A stretch of 64,000 nucleotides of DNA from Flavobacterium collinsii (GCF_902804485.1 NZ_CADCST010000047.1:31440-95439); one strand, 5' to 3'. Positions 6,221 to 15,681 are shown, counted from the stretch's first letter. A program made the numbers and translations. Notes: generated by a model from the letters alone, not told the origin.

Positions 6221-8566
6221 GGAGTCCGGTAGTCTGTCGGCCTCATTCTTTTTGCGGTTGAAACGATAAATCACGGTCAGTCTGACGTATCTTCCTTGCG
6301 CTCTAAATTCTGATTCTAAATAATAAAGCGGTGCACTGACTACCTGTTTTGTTATTTGTGAATTAAAAAGGTTGTTTACGTTTAATGTTACCGACATTTT
6401 ATCGTTAAAAAAGTCCCTATTCAAACCAATATTGGCGGTGTACTGTGCCTCTGTAAGCGACTGCACTCCCTGATTTTTTCCACGGTATTTAAAACTAAAT
6501 TCACCCGAAATAATTTTAGGAAACTTAACAACCGAACGAAAATTAGACAACCAGGTCTGATCTTCCACATCATACACTACCGTCTCATAAGTGCCCTGCT
6601 GTTTAAATTTGTAATAGTTAAAATCCAAAGACAGTCGTAGCCAGTTTGCCGGGCTGTAGGTAGACGACACCTCAACTCCGTAACGATCTTCAGTGTCAAG
6701 ATTTACCGGTGTTGTCACAAAATAATTCTCAGCCGTACGTTGCAGAATATATTCAAAGAAATTGGTGGTATGCTGATAATATACCGACGGATTAATACTG
6801 AATTTTCCGCGCTTGGCCAATAGCGTCAGTTCAAAGGAATTGGTAAACATTGGATTTAAATCGGGGTTTCCGACTGTGAGGTTACGCAAATCTGAAAGTC
6901 CCGAAAATGGATTCAACTGCCAGAATCTAGGACGGTTAATACGTTTACTGTAGCTGAGCTGCAAATCTGTTTTTTCGGTTAAATTGTACACCAAATGTAG
7001 GGTTGGAAATAAGTTAATGTAGTTTTTGGTGTTGCTGAATGTGTTTTTGGTGTCGGCAATTTTTATATCCGATAGCTCTGTTCGTAGGCCCACCAGATAA
7101 TTGAACTTTTTAATTTTACTTCCAAACTGAAAATAAGCACTGTACAGATTTTCATCATACTTTAACTTATTGGTAAACTGATCCTGCAGCACCTCATCAA
7201 GAATCGTATAATAATCACTTCTTAATGCCCGCAAATCACTTCTGATTCCCATCTCAATTTTAGAATTTTCACCTATCGGGTTTACAAAGTCCGATTTTAT
7301 AAAAATATCATTACTGCTTTCAATATCTCTTGTGTATAAATTAGAAACCTCCGGTTCATAAGGCAATGTTTTCTGCTGATCTATGTATTGATTTTCATCA
7401 TCATTCCAAAAATCATACTGCAGACTGGTTGTCCATTTTTTATCCTTTTTATCGAATGTTTTTACATAGTTTAATTCCAGAGCATTGTAATTTTTAGGTT
7501 CCTTATAATTTTCAAATCTGTTAATGATACTGTCTGTTGTCTGCGCTGCATTGGAATAACGATACGTATAAGTCGTTTTGTAATTGTTGTTGTTTCTATC
7601 GTGGTAATAACTTCCCGTCAGTGTATTTTTAGCATTAATATAATAATCACCGCCTATATAAATATTGTAAATGCTGTTATTGCGCTTGTTATCGTCGTAT
7701 TGATGCAGCGTGGTTACCACATTGTTGTTTGTATTCTGCTGAAATTGTCTGTTTGAAGCATAAACATCAATATAGCGGTATCCAATATTCGAAAACAGAT
7801 TTACCTTTTCCGTTTTGTAGCTCACATTAGCATTCAGATTATGATTCGCCGGATTGCCTACCCCGACCTGTAGCGAGCCGTTAAAACCCTGCATACTGTT
7901 TTTCTTCAGTACAATGTTGATGATCCCCGCGCTCCCCTGAGCTTCATAAGCTGCTGACGGATTTGTGATGACTTCGACCTTTTCAATATTTGCGGCCGAA
8001 ATTTGAGACAATCCATTATTTGCCGTTAGCATAGAGGGTTTTCCATTAATCAAAACCGTAACACCATTATTGCCTCTAAGACTTACGACACCAGCAATAT
8101 CAACATTTACAGAAGGAACATTATTCAGGATATCATTAGCCGATCCGCCTTTTGAAAGAATGTCTTTTCCAACATTGAATACTTTTTTATCCAGTTTTAA
8201 TTCTACAGCCGATTTTTCAGCAACCACATTCACCTCGTTAAGTTGATTGATCTCCTCTTCCAGCAAAACGTCTTTTAATACAAGATCTTTCTGAAGTGAA
8301 AATGTATTTACTACTGATGGTTTGTAAGACATGAATTCAATTCGTAACTGATAATTTCCCGGAGGAATTTTAAAAACATACATCCCATTCTTGTCAGAAG
8401 AGACGGTTCTCTTATCCTGATTAGACGATTGCAGTATTACGGTAACGTAAGGCAGGGATTGTTTGGTTTTTGAATCCACTACTTTTCCTTTAAGCGTAAA
8501 TTCATTGGTCTGTGTCATTCCTTCAAAGCCTAGAAAGAGGATGATGAGTAAGAAGAGCTGTTTCAT
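6215..8566 (-). CDS. Outer-membrane beta-barrel receptor (TonB-dependent receptor-like)
   Basis: 783 aa. An N-terminal signal peptide ending near MTQ (about residue 19) is followed by a carboxypeptidase-regulatory-like domain (about 24-110), a plug domain (about 125-225, with IEKVEVITNPSAAYEAQGSAGIINIVLKK) and a long barrel ending in an aromatic strand (RYVRLTVIYRF). This is the outer_membrane_beta-barrel type common in Flavobacteriia, with unknown substrate. It is divergent from a LytS/LytTR pair, a frequent arrangement that suggests control by that pair. The last codon and stop lie in the 31-bp repeat. Start chosen at MKQLFLL, directly before the signal peptide. Confidence 0.9.
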   Translation of the reverse strand: MKQLFLLIILFLGFEGMTQTNEFTLKGKVVDSKTKQSLPYVTVILQSSNQDKRTVSSDKNGMYVFKIPPGNYQLRIEFMSYKPSVVNTFSLQKDLVLKDVLLEEEINQLNEVNVVAEKSAVELKLDKKVFNVGKDILSKGGSANDILNNVPSVNVDIAGVVSLRGNNGVTVLINGKPSMLTANNGLSQISAANIEKVEVITNPSAAYEAQGSAGIINIVLKKNSMQGFNGSLQVGVGNPANHNLNANVSYKTEKVNLFSNIGYRYIDVYASNRQFQQNTNNNVVTTLHQYDDNKRNNSIYNIYIGGDYYINAKNTLTGSYYHDRNNNNYKTTYTYRYSNAAQTTDSIINRFENYKEPKNYNALELNYVKTFDKKDKKWTTSLQYDFWNDDENQYIDQQKTLPYEPEVSNLYTRDIESSNDIFIKSDFVNPIGENSKIEMGIRSDLRALRSDYYTILDEVLQDQFTNKLKYDENLYSAYFQFGSKIKKFNYLVGLRTELSDIKIADTKNTFSNTKNYINLFPTLHLVYNLTEKTDLQLSYSKRINRPRFWQLNPFSGLSDLRNLTVGNPDLNPMFTNSFELTLLAKRGKFSINPSVYYQHTTNFFEYILQRTAENYFVTTPVNLDTEDRYGVEVSSTYSPANWLRLSLDFNYYKFKQQGTYETVVYDVEDQTWLSNFRSVVKFPKIISGEFSFKYRGKNQGVQSLTEAQYTANIGLNRDFFNDKMSVTLNVNNLFNSQITKQVVSAPLYYLESEFRAQGRYVRLTVIYRFNRKKNEADRLPDSM

Positions 8567-8761
8567 TTTTGGTTGCGTTTATAATTTTCACCAAAACTCC
8601 TCATTAATCACTTGCAAAAATGATACGCATGATATACAGTTCTTTCAGACCTACAAACAATTTAACTGACACTACAGACTTTGTTGATCGCCGTTTTTTG
8701 CCCGTTAATGTCTTTTTTGGGCCTATTTGTCGACAGGCAATTTCTCTTTCCAAATAAATAC

Positions 8762-8769
8762 TAACTTTG
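8762..8769 (+). promoter_or_regulatory. -7 element before the histidine kinase gene
   Basis: TAACTTTG, 7 nt before the kinase ATG. No TTG is found at the expected -33 distance, so it is a weak assignment. If used, the mRNA leader would be almost absent. Confidence 0.4.
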
Positions 8770-8776
8770 ATCTACT

Positions 8777-9862
8777 ATGTCAACATTCGAGAAACTCATC
8801 AACTATACTTCAGCCCATCGGGTCACAGCTCATGTCCTTTTCTGGACTTGTTTATATATTATGTTTCTTGGCAAGAATAATTTTGATGATCCTACTTTTA
8901 ATTTTCGAAATGATATGCTGGCAATCGCATTCGACCTGTTCTTTGCGCTTCTCATCGCTTATTTTATTTCTTATCGCATTCTGCCACGCTTAATGACAGC
9001 CAAAAAACAAACTATAGTGTGGATTGAGTTTATTGTCTGCAGTTATTTTATCGCGGCCATTAACCGGACAATGGTAATTTATGTCCTGGAGCCTATTGTT
9101 CGTACTCCTCCTTTTGATCAGGAGCCACTTTTTGAAATTTTCACTGATCTTTCGAAACTGTTTCGATCGTATTTTATCCAATCCATTTTTCTCTCTTTGT
9201 TTTTTGTCTTTGTAAAACTGATAAAAGATCAGTATGTCGTTCAGAAAAAAGCGTTACTGCTGGAAAAGCAAAAAGCCGAAACGGAGTTAAAGATTCTGAA
9301 AGCCCAGTTAAATCCTCATTTTTTATTTAATACACTAAACAATATTTATTCGCTTTCGCTGAGTAATTCTCCTATTACCTCGCAATCTATTGCTGTTTTA
9401 TCCGAGATATTGGATTGCATTTTGTATCGCTGCAGTAGTACGTACGTACCCATTTCACAAGAGGTCACGCTGCTTAACAATTATATTGCACTTGAAAAAT
9501 TGAGATATGATGAAAGGCTTAGTGTGATTTTTACCACCGATATAGACCATAATGGTGTTATAGCCCCTCTAATTTTACTTTCGTTAGTCGAAAATGCCTT
9601 TAAACATGGTGCTGGCGAAGACACTGGAAACTCACCAATCATCGCTATAGACCTAAAAGTGGTCAACAATCGTTTTATCTTTACGGTGAAAAACACAATT
9701 GGGAAAAGTGAAACTGAATCTGAAAACGACAAGATTGGTCTGAACAATATCGTTCAGCAACTGGACAAAATTTATCCGGAAAATTATACTTTTAAGGTAA
9801 CAAAGAGTGATACCCATTTTACGGCTCATTTAGAAGTCAACCTGCAAAACGATCAACACTAA
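8777..9862 (+). CDS. LytS/YehU-type sensor histidine kinase
   Basis: 361 aa. Four membrane helices in the N-terminal half (about 17-32, 48-66, 80-103, 133-150) are followed by a short coiled coil and the His_kinase domain. The H-box LKAQLNPHFLFNTLNNI places the phospho-acceptor at H181, and the N-box LVENAFKHG follows near residue 270. It has no extracellular sensor domain. The response regulator gene starts 10 bp later. Divergent from the receptor gene at 6215-8566, which is a plausible target. The signal sensed is unknown. Confidence 0.93.
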   Translation: MSTFEKLINYTSAHRVTAHVLFWTCLYIMFLGKNNFDDPTFNFRNDMLAIAFDLFFALLIAYFISYRILPRLMTAKKQTIVWIEFIVCSYFIAAINRTMVIYVLEPIVRTPPFDQEPLFEIFTDLSKLFRSYFIQSIFLSLFFVFVKLIKDQYVVQKKALLLEKQKAETELKILKAQLNPHFLFNTLNNIYSLSLSNSPITSQSIAVLSEILDCILYRCSSTYVPISQEVTLLNNYIALEKLRYDERLSVIFTTDIDHNGVIAPLILLSLVENAFKHGAGEDTGNSPIIAIDLKVVNNRFIFTVKNTIGKSETESENDKIGLNNIVQQLDKIYPENYTFKVTKSDTHFTAHLEVNLQNDQH

Positions 9863-9872
9863 GCGAAGAAAG

Positions 9873-10577
9873 ATGAAGATACGATGTTTATTAGTCGATG
9901 ATGAGCCTTTGGCCATAAACCTGCTGCAAAACCACATCAGTAAGCTGGATTATTTTGAGATTGTAGGCACATGTCCAAACGCTTTAAAAGCCGCTGAAGT
10001 ATTAAGAACAACGACTGTTGATCTTATGTTTTTAGACATTAAAATGCCCCAGATAACGGGAATTGATTTTTTAAAAACACTAAAAAATCCACCTTCCATT
10101 ATTTTTACAACGGCCTATCGCGAATATGCGCTGGAGAGTTACGAACTTGATATTATAGATTATTTACTCAAACCCATTACTTTTGACCGCTTTTTTAAAG
10201 CCACCGATCGTTATTTACGCATCAGTGGCCCTACTAACAATAAGATTATAACTCCGCCTCTGGAGAATTTTATTTACATCCGAAACGGATCTAAGTTTCA
10301 TAAAATAAATACTGATAGTGTTTTATTTATAGAAAGCGTGAAAGATTACATTGTGGTTCATCAAAAAGAAGGGGTAAAACTTACCGCAAAATACAAGATC
10401 GGCGATATCGAAATGGAACTTCAAGGAAAAGATTTCCTTCGGGTACACCGCTCTTATATTATTAATTTAAAAAACATTACTGCATTTACCGCCTATGATG
10501 TTGAAATTGGGACTATCGAAATCCCAATTGGAGCAAGCTATAAAGAATATGTTTTTAAAATATTGAAAAACTCTTAG
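9873..10577 (+). CDS. LytTR-family response regulator
   Basis: 234 aa. A receiver domain at about 1-120, with acidic D9/D10/E11 and phospho-acceptor D55 in LMFLDIKMPQ, is followed by a LytTR DNA-binding domain (about 135-232) with the typical FIYIRNGSKFHKI and FLRVHRSYIINL segments. Partner of the upstream kinase in a two-gene operon. LytTR proteins bind pairs of short direct repeats near promoters; no such pair was assigned here. Confidence 0.94.
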   Translation: MKIRCLLVDDEPLAINLLQNHISKLDYFEIVGTCPNALKAAEVLRTTTVDLMFLDIKMPQITGIDFLKTLKNPPSIIFTTAYREYALESYELDIIDYLLKPITFDRFFKATDRYLRISGPTNNKIITPPLENFIYIRNGSKFHKINTDSVLFIESVKDYIVVHQKEGVKLTAKYKIGDIEMELQGKDFLRVHRSYIINLKNITAFTAYDVEIGTIEIPIGASYKEYVFKILKNS

Positions 10578-10598
10578 TGGCTTACTCTGTTTTTAGCT

Positions 10599-11612
10599 TT
10601 AAAATTTGATCGCAATCTTACCAATAGTTTTCCCTGACTCTAAAAGCTCATGTGCTTTTTTAAAGTTCCCGGCCGTTAAACCATTAAGCGTTAGATTGAG
10701 CGTCGATTTTAGAATGCCTTCGTCTAAAAGATCAGCCAATTGATTAAGAATAACGTGTTGTTCCTGCATATCATCGGTTTCAAACATTGATCGTGTGTAC
10801 ATCAGTTCCCAAGAGAAAGAAGCGCTTTTATTTTTGAGTTTGTTCAACGCAACCGGATCACTGCTCCCGGTAATAGAAGCAATGTGCCCTTGGGGTTTAA
10901 TTAATTCTGCCATAATATCCCAATAGGAATTAGTATCGACAAAATCCAAAATAAAATCTACCTGTTGAAACCCTGCTTCCCGAACCGAAGCAATCAGGTT
11001 TTTGTGATCGACTACGAAATCTGCGCCCTGCTCTTTACACCAAGCGATAGTTTCGGGACGCGATGCTGTTGCAATAACAGTTAAACCTGCAATTTTCCTG
11101 GCCAGTTGAATAGCAATAGAACCTACTCCTCCTGCACCTCCAATAATCAAAATTGATTTTCCTTTGTCTTTTTTAGGATTGATTCGAATGCGGTCAAAAA
11201 GAATTTCCCAAGCCGTTAAACCAGTCAGCGGTATCACGGCCGATTCTTCAAGGCTTAAGGACTTTGGTTTTCTGCCTACAATTCGTTCGTCAATACTTTG
11301 GTATTCGGCATTGCTGCCTGGTTTGGTAATATCTCCGGCATAAAACACTTCATCGCCTACCTTAAACAAAGTCACTTTCTCTCCTATCGCCTCGACAATA
11401 CCTACAGCATCCCAGCCTATAATTTTTGGTGTTTCTAAAACCGTATCTTTCGCACTGCCCTGACGAATTTTAAAATCAACCGGATTAACGGATACTGCAC
11501 TAATTTTCACTACTAAATCACGTTCTCCGGGAACTGGCTTTGGAGTTTCAAATGCTATAAAACTCTCTTCTTCAGTAATTGGCAACGATGTTTTAAATCC
11601 TATGGCTTTCAT
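10599..11612 (-). CDS. MDR-family NADPH:quinone reductase / zinc-type alcohol dehydrogenase-like protein
   Basis: 337 aa, medium-chain dehydrogenase fold. GroES-like N-terminal half (SVNPVDFKIRQG, GWDAVGIVEAIG) and a Rossmann half with GGAGGVGSIAIQLARK around residue 160. The zinc-ligand Cys residues of true alcohol dehydrogenases are not visible, so a zinc-free quinone oxidoreductase-like enzyme acting on quinones or enones is more likely. It is close to and convergent with the LytTR gene. It has its own promoter 30 nt upstream. Confidence 0.88.
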   Translation of the reverse strand: MKAIGFKTSLPITEEESFIAFETPKPVPGERDLVVKISAVSVNPVDFKIRQGSAKDTVLETPKIIGWDAVGIVEAIGEKVTLFKVGDEVFYAGDITKPGSNAEYQSIDERIVGRKPKSLSLEESAVIPLTGLTAWEILFDRIRINPKKDKGKSILIIGGAGGVGSIAIQLARKIAGLTVIATASRPETIAWCKEQGADFVVDHKNLIASVREAGFQQVDFILDFVDTNSYWDIMAELIKPQGHIASITGSSDPVALNKLKNKSASFSWELMYTRSMFETDDMQEQHVILNQLADLLDEGILKSTLNLTLNGLTAGNFKKAHELLESGKTIGKIAIKF

Positions 11613-11642
11613 CTTTATAATTTTTAAGTTCTATTATTATTA

Positions 11643-11671
11643 CAAAGATAAATACAGTCCGAATCTTACAA
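11643..11671 (-). promoter_or_regulatory. Promoter of the MDR oxidoreductase gene
   Basis: On the minus strand: TTG (11671-11669), 18-bp spacer, TATCTTTG (11650-11643). Matches the Bacteroidota consensus. The ATG at 11612 is 30 nt downstream. Confidence 0.65.
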
Positions 11672-11783
11672 ACGGTATAATTTTATACTAAACCAGTATA
11701 TTCTTATCAAAAGTCAATATCACTTTAGAATTCGCAAATACTAAAAAAAGCTGATCCTAAAACCAGCTTCTTACTTTTACTAT

Positions 11784-12662
11784 TTAAAACTTAGCTGCAA
11801 ATTCTTTTGCAAAATCTTCCAGTTTAGTTCGTCCGTCAACAGAACTATAATCGCTTAAAAAATGTGCTGCGATTTTACCGCTTCTTAAACCTGATCCCAT
11901 CTCGGTATACAGTTCGGCAATTTCTTCCGGCAGTCCCGCTTGTTTCATTCCGTCAAGAGATTGCACATCGGTAAACTCTACCCATGGTAAATCAGGTTTT
12001 CCAATGGCTAAGCCTAAAGTTTTGGCTACTTCATTTGGAGTTCGCACATCACTTACAATATAACGAATGTTCTTTCCCGCTATGTTTTTTAGTAATTCTT
12101 CAGAAACTGCCGCTGCAATATCTTCAGGATGTACAAAAGGAATCGTAGTGTTAGAAGGATAATTTGCTCCAATAATTCCCGCTCCTTTAATCATTGGAAC
12201 ATCATGGTACAAATTCGTGTAGAAAAAGCCCGCACGAAGATACGTAACCGATACGTTCTCTAATGATTCATACAGTTTCTCGATATTATGAAGTCCGGCA
12301 ATTGGACCATTTCCTCCCGGTAAATCTGCACCTATACTGCTCAGCATTACAACACGTTTTACTCCGGCAGCTGCTATGGCTTTTGCAAATGCTTTACCGG
12401 CATCCGTAGTATTGGCAATGATATTAACTCCTCCCATATTAGGCGGAGTCATTGCAAATACAGCATCAGCTCCTTCAAATGCGCTTTGCAAAAAAGCGGC
12501 ATCACTTACAGAACCAATCACTGCTTTGGCTCCTGCTGCTTCAATCTCTTTTACCCGGTCTGCACTGCTGCTGATTACTGTTACCTCATGTCCTGAGGTA
12601 ATAAGTTTTTGTGTCAATGGTTTCCCTATGTTTCCTAATGATCCTGAAATTGTAATTTTCAT
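11784..12662 (-). CDS. NmrA-like NAD(P)H-binding oxidoreductase (azoreductase/QOR2-like)
   Basis: 292 aa. Atypical short-chain dehydrogenase of the NmrA/QOR2 type: GSLGNIGKPLT (about 6-16) binds the dinucleotide, RVVMLSSIGAD lies mid-protein, and TYLRAGFFYTNL and IPFVHPEDIAAA are typical of the group. It is divergent from a HxlR regulator with an inverted repeat between them, the usual layout for a redox- or electrophile-responsive oxidoreductase. Substrate unknown; quinone or NAD(P)H sensing both possible. Confidence 0.87.
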   Translation of the reverse strand: MKITISGSLGNIGKPLTQKLITSGHEVTVISSSADRVKEIEAAGAKAVIGSVSDAAFLQSAFEGADAVFAMTPPNMGGVNIIANTTDAGKAFAKAIAAAGVKRVVMLSSIGADLPGGNGPIAGLHNIEKLYESLENVSVTYLRAGFFYTNLYHDVPMIKGAGIIGANYPSNTTIPFVHPEDIAAAVSEELLKNIAGKNIRYIVSDVRTPNEVAKTLGLAIGKPDLPWVEFTDVQSLDGMKQAGLPEEIAELYTEMGSGLRSGKIAAHFLSDYSSVDGRTKLEDFAKEFAAKF

Positions 12663-12689
12663 CTCTGTTTATTTTTTTATGTTGTGCAA

Positions 12690-12724
12690 CAAAGGTATAT
12701 TTGTACTTACTTTTATACAAGTAC
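12690..12724. promoter_or_regulatory. Divergent promoter and HxlR operator
   Basis: Inverted repeat GTACTT-N10-AAGTAC at 12703-12724, also readable as a direct repeat GTACTTAC at 12703-12710 and 12721-12728. It sits just upstream of the minus-strand -7 box TACCTTTG (12697-12690) and covers the matching TTG (12720-12718), so binding there would block the NmrA-like gene. A plus-strand TATATTTG (12696-12703) overlaps it. Assignment to the HxlR protein is inference from position. Confidence 0.6.
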
Positions 12725-12743
12725 TTACCCTAAAGTATGCACT

Positions 12744-13112
12744 ATGACCGCAATCAAAGAATCGTCGACTATTCAGGAAAACAAGCAATACGCTTTAGAC
12801 AAATGTCCCGTAACCTATGTTATGGAAAAAATTGGAGGCTATTGGAAACCCATTATCATTTACCATCTTTCAGGCGGAAGCAAACGTTACAGCGAACTAA
12901 AAAGGGCCATCCCTGCAGTTACCGAAAAGATGCTGATACAACATTTAAAACAGCTCGAAGCCGACCATCTTGTCATTAGAGAAGCCAAACCAGTTGTACC
13001 TCCTTTTGTAACGTATAGCTTAAGTGCTTCTGGAAAAGGTTTAATGCCAGTTATTGAAGCTATGGCGACATGGGCCTTCAAGGATAAGGAAGATGGATTT
13101 AAGAATTCTTAA
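12744..13112 (+). CDS. HxlR-family transcriptional regulator
   Basis: 122 aa from the ATG at 12744; a longer frame from a GTG at 12684 would run through the operator and adds nothing typical. HxlR winged helix: CPVTYVMEKIGGYWKPIIIYHL with the conserved Cys (C21), then RYSELKRAIPAVTEKMLIQHLKQLE as recognition segment. The conserved Cys suggests sensing of electrophiles or oxidants. Likely controls itself and the divergent NmrA-like gene. Confidence 0.92.
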   Translation: MTAIKESSTIQENKQYALDKCPVTYVMEKIGGYWKPIIIYHLSGGSKRYSELKRAIPAVTEKMLIQHLKQLEADHLVIREAKPVVPPFVTYSLSASGKGLMPVIEAMATWAFKDKEDGFKNS

Positions 13113-13183
13113 AATAATACCGTCTCAAAAATAATCATCCAAATTAGCCCAACATCTTGTTATCTTTACATAAAAAGATCTCA

Positions 13184-13621
13184 ATGAAAAAAATAGGTAC
13201 AGCACAGGCAGGTTTCGTTTTAAGAATTGTTTTGGGAATTACGATGCTCTCTGCCGTTGCCGACCGTTTTGGTCTTTGGGGTGTACCCGGCGCTCCCGGA
13301 GTAGCGTGGGGAAACTGGGACAATTTTATTCTTTACACCCAAACCTTAAACTCCTTTGCCAGTAAACCCTTAGCAGAAGTATTGGGAGCTTTGGCTACTT
13401 TTTTCGAAATTATCTTTGGCTTATTTTTAATCCCAGGATTTAAAACCCGTCAGGTTGCTTTGGGAACTGCTGCTTTAATGCTGCTTTTTGCCCTTTCAAT
13501 GGCTGTTTCGGTTTCGGTAAAAGCTCCTTTTGATTACTCGGTTCTAACAAGTGCTGCAGCTGCTTTACTGCTTTCCGCCTTAGACAAAACTTATCTTGCT
13601 TTAGACAATCGGTCAAAATAA
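13184..13621 (+). CDS. DoxX-like membrane protein
   Basis: 145 aa with four predicted membrane helices (about 7-24, 56-77, 83-100, 112-130). RIVLGITMLSAVADRFGLWG and the GALATFFEIIFGLFLIPGFKTR segment match the DoxX/DoxD small membrane family, whose biochemical role is mostly unknown. Start taken at the ATG (13184), not at the in-frame TTG 27 bp upstream. It follows the HxlR gene by 71 bp and may be cotranscribed. Confidence 0.8.
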   Translation: MKKIGTAQAGFVLRIVLGITMLSAVADRFGLWGVPGAPGVAWGNWDNFILYTQTLNSFASKPLAEVLGALATFFEIIFGLFLIPGFKTRQVALGTAALMLLFALSMAVSVSVKAPFDYSVLTSAAAALLLSALDKTYLALDNRSK

Positions 13622-13866
13622 GATTTTTAAAATCCTTACACCCTAAAAAATCCGCAGGATCATCTACTCCTTTTTTGTATTCTTCAACCTACAAAACACC
13701 TAAGTGACAGGTTTTCAAACACCTGACTTCTTAGCGTGCAAATTTTATAATGTGCTTTGAAAATTTTATAACATTTCTTAAATCTAAATTCCCAATTTGA
13801 ACGTATGTAAGGGAATACGATACTCTGGAGGAATTAAGCTCAAATGGAAATGGTTTTTGGGGCATA

Positions 13867-14169
13867 TTGAGCTTAAAATCTTCCGGATTATCGTTTGTTT
13901 TAATAATTTTTAAACGAAGGAAGAGATTGGAAAAATTAATGGTTCAGAGATTAAAAAAGAGTTTAGATTATCTCAAAAGTAAACAACGGGAGTTAAAGAA
14001 ACTGAATGAGGAGGATACCCGGACTCTAGAATCCATCATCAAATACTTAAAAAAAGACATGATCGATCAGTATAAATTAAACGAATACGATTTGTACATC
14101 AAGCAAGATGTCAAAAACACAGAGACTTTTATCAGCAGTGTCCAAAAAATAATAGACGATAACCTGTAA
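13867..14169 (+). CDS. Small hypothetical coiled-coil protein
   Basis: Up to 100 aa. The frame opens with a TTG at 13867; the first ATG is at 13927-13929 (24th codon or close), so the true protein may be about 77 aa. It is rich in Lys/Glu/Leu with a likely coiled coil (RLKKSLDYLKSKQRELKKLNEEDTR split over the middle) and no Cys. Not recognised. Codon use looks coding. It stands alone between the DoxX and TauE genes; the 245 bp before it hold only a degenerate hairpin near 13701-13727. Confidence 0.5.
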   Translation: MSLKSSGLSFVLIIFKRRKRLEKLMVQRLKKSLDYLKSKQRELKKLNEEDTRTLESIIKYLKKDMIDQYKLNEYDLYIKQDVKNTETFISSVQKIIDDNL

Positions 14170-14358
14170 GTTCCTCTTTTTTAGCGTTTCATTCTTAAAC
14201 TCTGGTTTTTACCCTATAATCAACCAGTTAAGTGCTTTTTTGTGTTTTTTCTCAAGATTTAAATTTCAGAATTAAACAATTTTAGTTTTTAATTATGAAA
14301 TAAAACATTTCTTCACCAAATATCAATTCGTAAATTAGCGGTAACAAAATTGATCCGA

Positions 14359-15195
14359 ATGACAGTACTTACGTTTACCCTGATTATGATTCTTGGTGCT
14401 TTTTTAGCAGGTTTTATTGGTTCATTGTCAGGTTTAGGTGGCGGGATTATCATAATCCCACTTTTAACAGTCATTCTTGGTGTTGACATTCATTATGCAA
14501 TTGGTGCGGCTCTGGTTTCGGTAATTGCTACTTCCTCCGGTTCTGCTGCCGCTTATGTCAGGGAGGGAATCACTAACATGCGACTGGGTATCTTTCTTGA
14601 GATTGCTACTACAATTGGTGCTGTTTGCGGGGCCTTACTTTCAACCATCGCTCCTACTTCCTTTATTGCCGTTTTATTCGGACTTACTTTGATCTTCTCG
14701 GCTATCAATTCTCTTCGAAAAAAAGAAGAACATATTGTTTTAGAATCTAGTCCTTTGGCTAAAAAACTGAGGTTAGAAGGTACTTATCCCTCGCATCACG
14801 GTGAAATAATTCGTTACGGAACCAAAAACGTCGTGGGCGGTTTTGGTATGATGGGAATTGCCGGAATGATGTCAGGTTTATTAGGAATTGGTTCCGGTGC
14901 TTTTAAAGTCATTGCAATGGACAATATTATGAGAATTCCGTTTAAAGTTTCTACCACAACCAGTAATTTTATGATGGGCGTTACGGCAATGGCGAGTTCT
15001 GTAATCTATATTCAAAAAGGATACATCGAACCCGGAATCTGTATGCCAGTAGTCATCGGCGTACTGTTTGGTGCTATGGCGGGAGCCAAAGTTTTAGTTA
15101 AAACAAATCCTAAAAAACTACGTATATTCTTTGCCTGTCTGATATTTGTACTTGCGGTAAATATGATCTATAACGGAATTAATGGAAAAATCTAA
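14359..15195 (+). CDS. TauE/SafE-family membrane transporter
   Basis: 278 aa from ATG 14359 (an in-frame TTG 9 bp upstream is the alternative). Seven to eight membrane helices. The duplicated family motif is seen as GFIGSLSGLGGGIIIIPLL near the N-terminus and GMMSGLLGIGSGAFKV in the second half. The family exports sulfite, sulfoacetate or related anions across the inner membrane; the substrate here is unknown. It overlaps the next gene by 14 bp, a pairing with DUF1634 that is common. Confidence 0.9.
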   Translation: MTVLTFTLIMILGAFLAGFIGSLSGLGGGIIIIPLLTVILGVDIHYAIGAALVSVIATSSGSAAAYVREGITNMRLGIFLEIATTIGAVCGALLSTIAPTSFIAVLFGLTLIFSAINSLRKKEEHIVLESSPLAKKLRLEGTYPSHHGEIIRYGTKNVVGGFGMMGIAGMMSGLLGIGSGAFKVIAMDNIMRIPFKVSTTTSNFMMGVTAMASSVIYIQKGYIEPGICMPVVIGVLFGAMAGAKVLVKTNPKKLRIFFACLIFVLAVNMIYNGINGKI

Positions 15196-15589
15196 GATTA
15201 TGCAACACGAAAAATTTGGAGAAAAAGATTTTCAAACCATTATTGGGAATTTATTGCGTTATGGCGTTTGGATTTCCCTATCGGTCGCTTTTATTGGCGG
15301 AATTGTTTATCTAATGGCGCACAGCACAGATATTGAAGATTACTCGGTCTTCCATGAAAATGACCGCAATATTTTTGAAGTAATTTCGGCAATATATCAG
15401 GGTGTAATTCAGGGAAATGGCGAATCGTTGATCTTTTTTGGGATCATCCTGCTTTTCTTAACCCCAGTTTTACGTGTTTTACTATCGCTATTTTCGTTTT
15501 TATTGGAAAAGGATTATCTGTATGTAGGGATCACCTTAATTGTTATTGTGATTATTCTAATTAGCGTTTCCTTTGGCTTTTCACATTAA
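15182..15589 (+). CDS. DUF1634-family membrane protein
   Basis: 135 aa, three membrane helices (about 29-46, 78-103, 113-132). NLLRYGVWISL at the start and the GIILLFLTPVLRVLLSL segment are typical of DUF1634. Starts inside the TauE gene (14-bp overlap), or at a second in-frame ATG at 15200. It probably assists the transporter; function unknown. Confidence 0.85.
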   Translation: MEKSKIMQHEKFGEKDFQTIIGNLLRYGVWISLSVAFIGGIVYLMAHSTDIEDYSVFHENDRNIFEVISAIYQGVIQGNGESLIFFGIILLFLTPVLRVLLSLFSFLLEKDYLYVGITLIVIVIILISVSFGFSH

Positions 15590-15597
15590 TTATGCGG

Positions 15598-15681
15598 TTT
15601 AGGCTTTAGGCACTAAGCTTTAGGCTTTAAGCTATAGGCTTTAAGCTATAGGCTATAGGCACTAAGCTTTAGGCTCTGGGC
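15598..15681. repeat. Tandem heptamer array, 12 units related to TTTAGGC
   Basis: Twelve contiguous 7-bp units: TTTAGGC and variants TTTAAGC, TATAGGC, ACTAAGC, TCTGGGC. Phase is kept exactly for 84 bp although units vary, so the period is conserved better than the sequence. It starts 8 bp after the DUF1634 stop codon. Confidence 0.95.

Noticed and set aside
12376..12747. 123-codon plus-strand frame opposite the NmrA-like gene
   Set aside because: Antisense shadow; runs through the divergent promoter and operator.
13701..13727. CAGGTTTTCAAACACCTG hairpin after the DoxX gene
   Set aside because: It resembles the CCGACAGGT terminators but has mismatches and no T-run, so it was not called.
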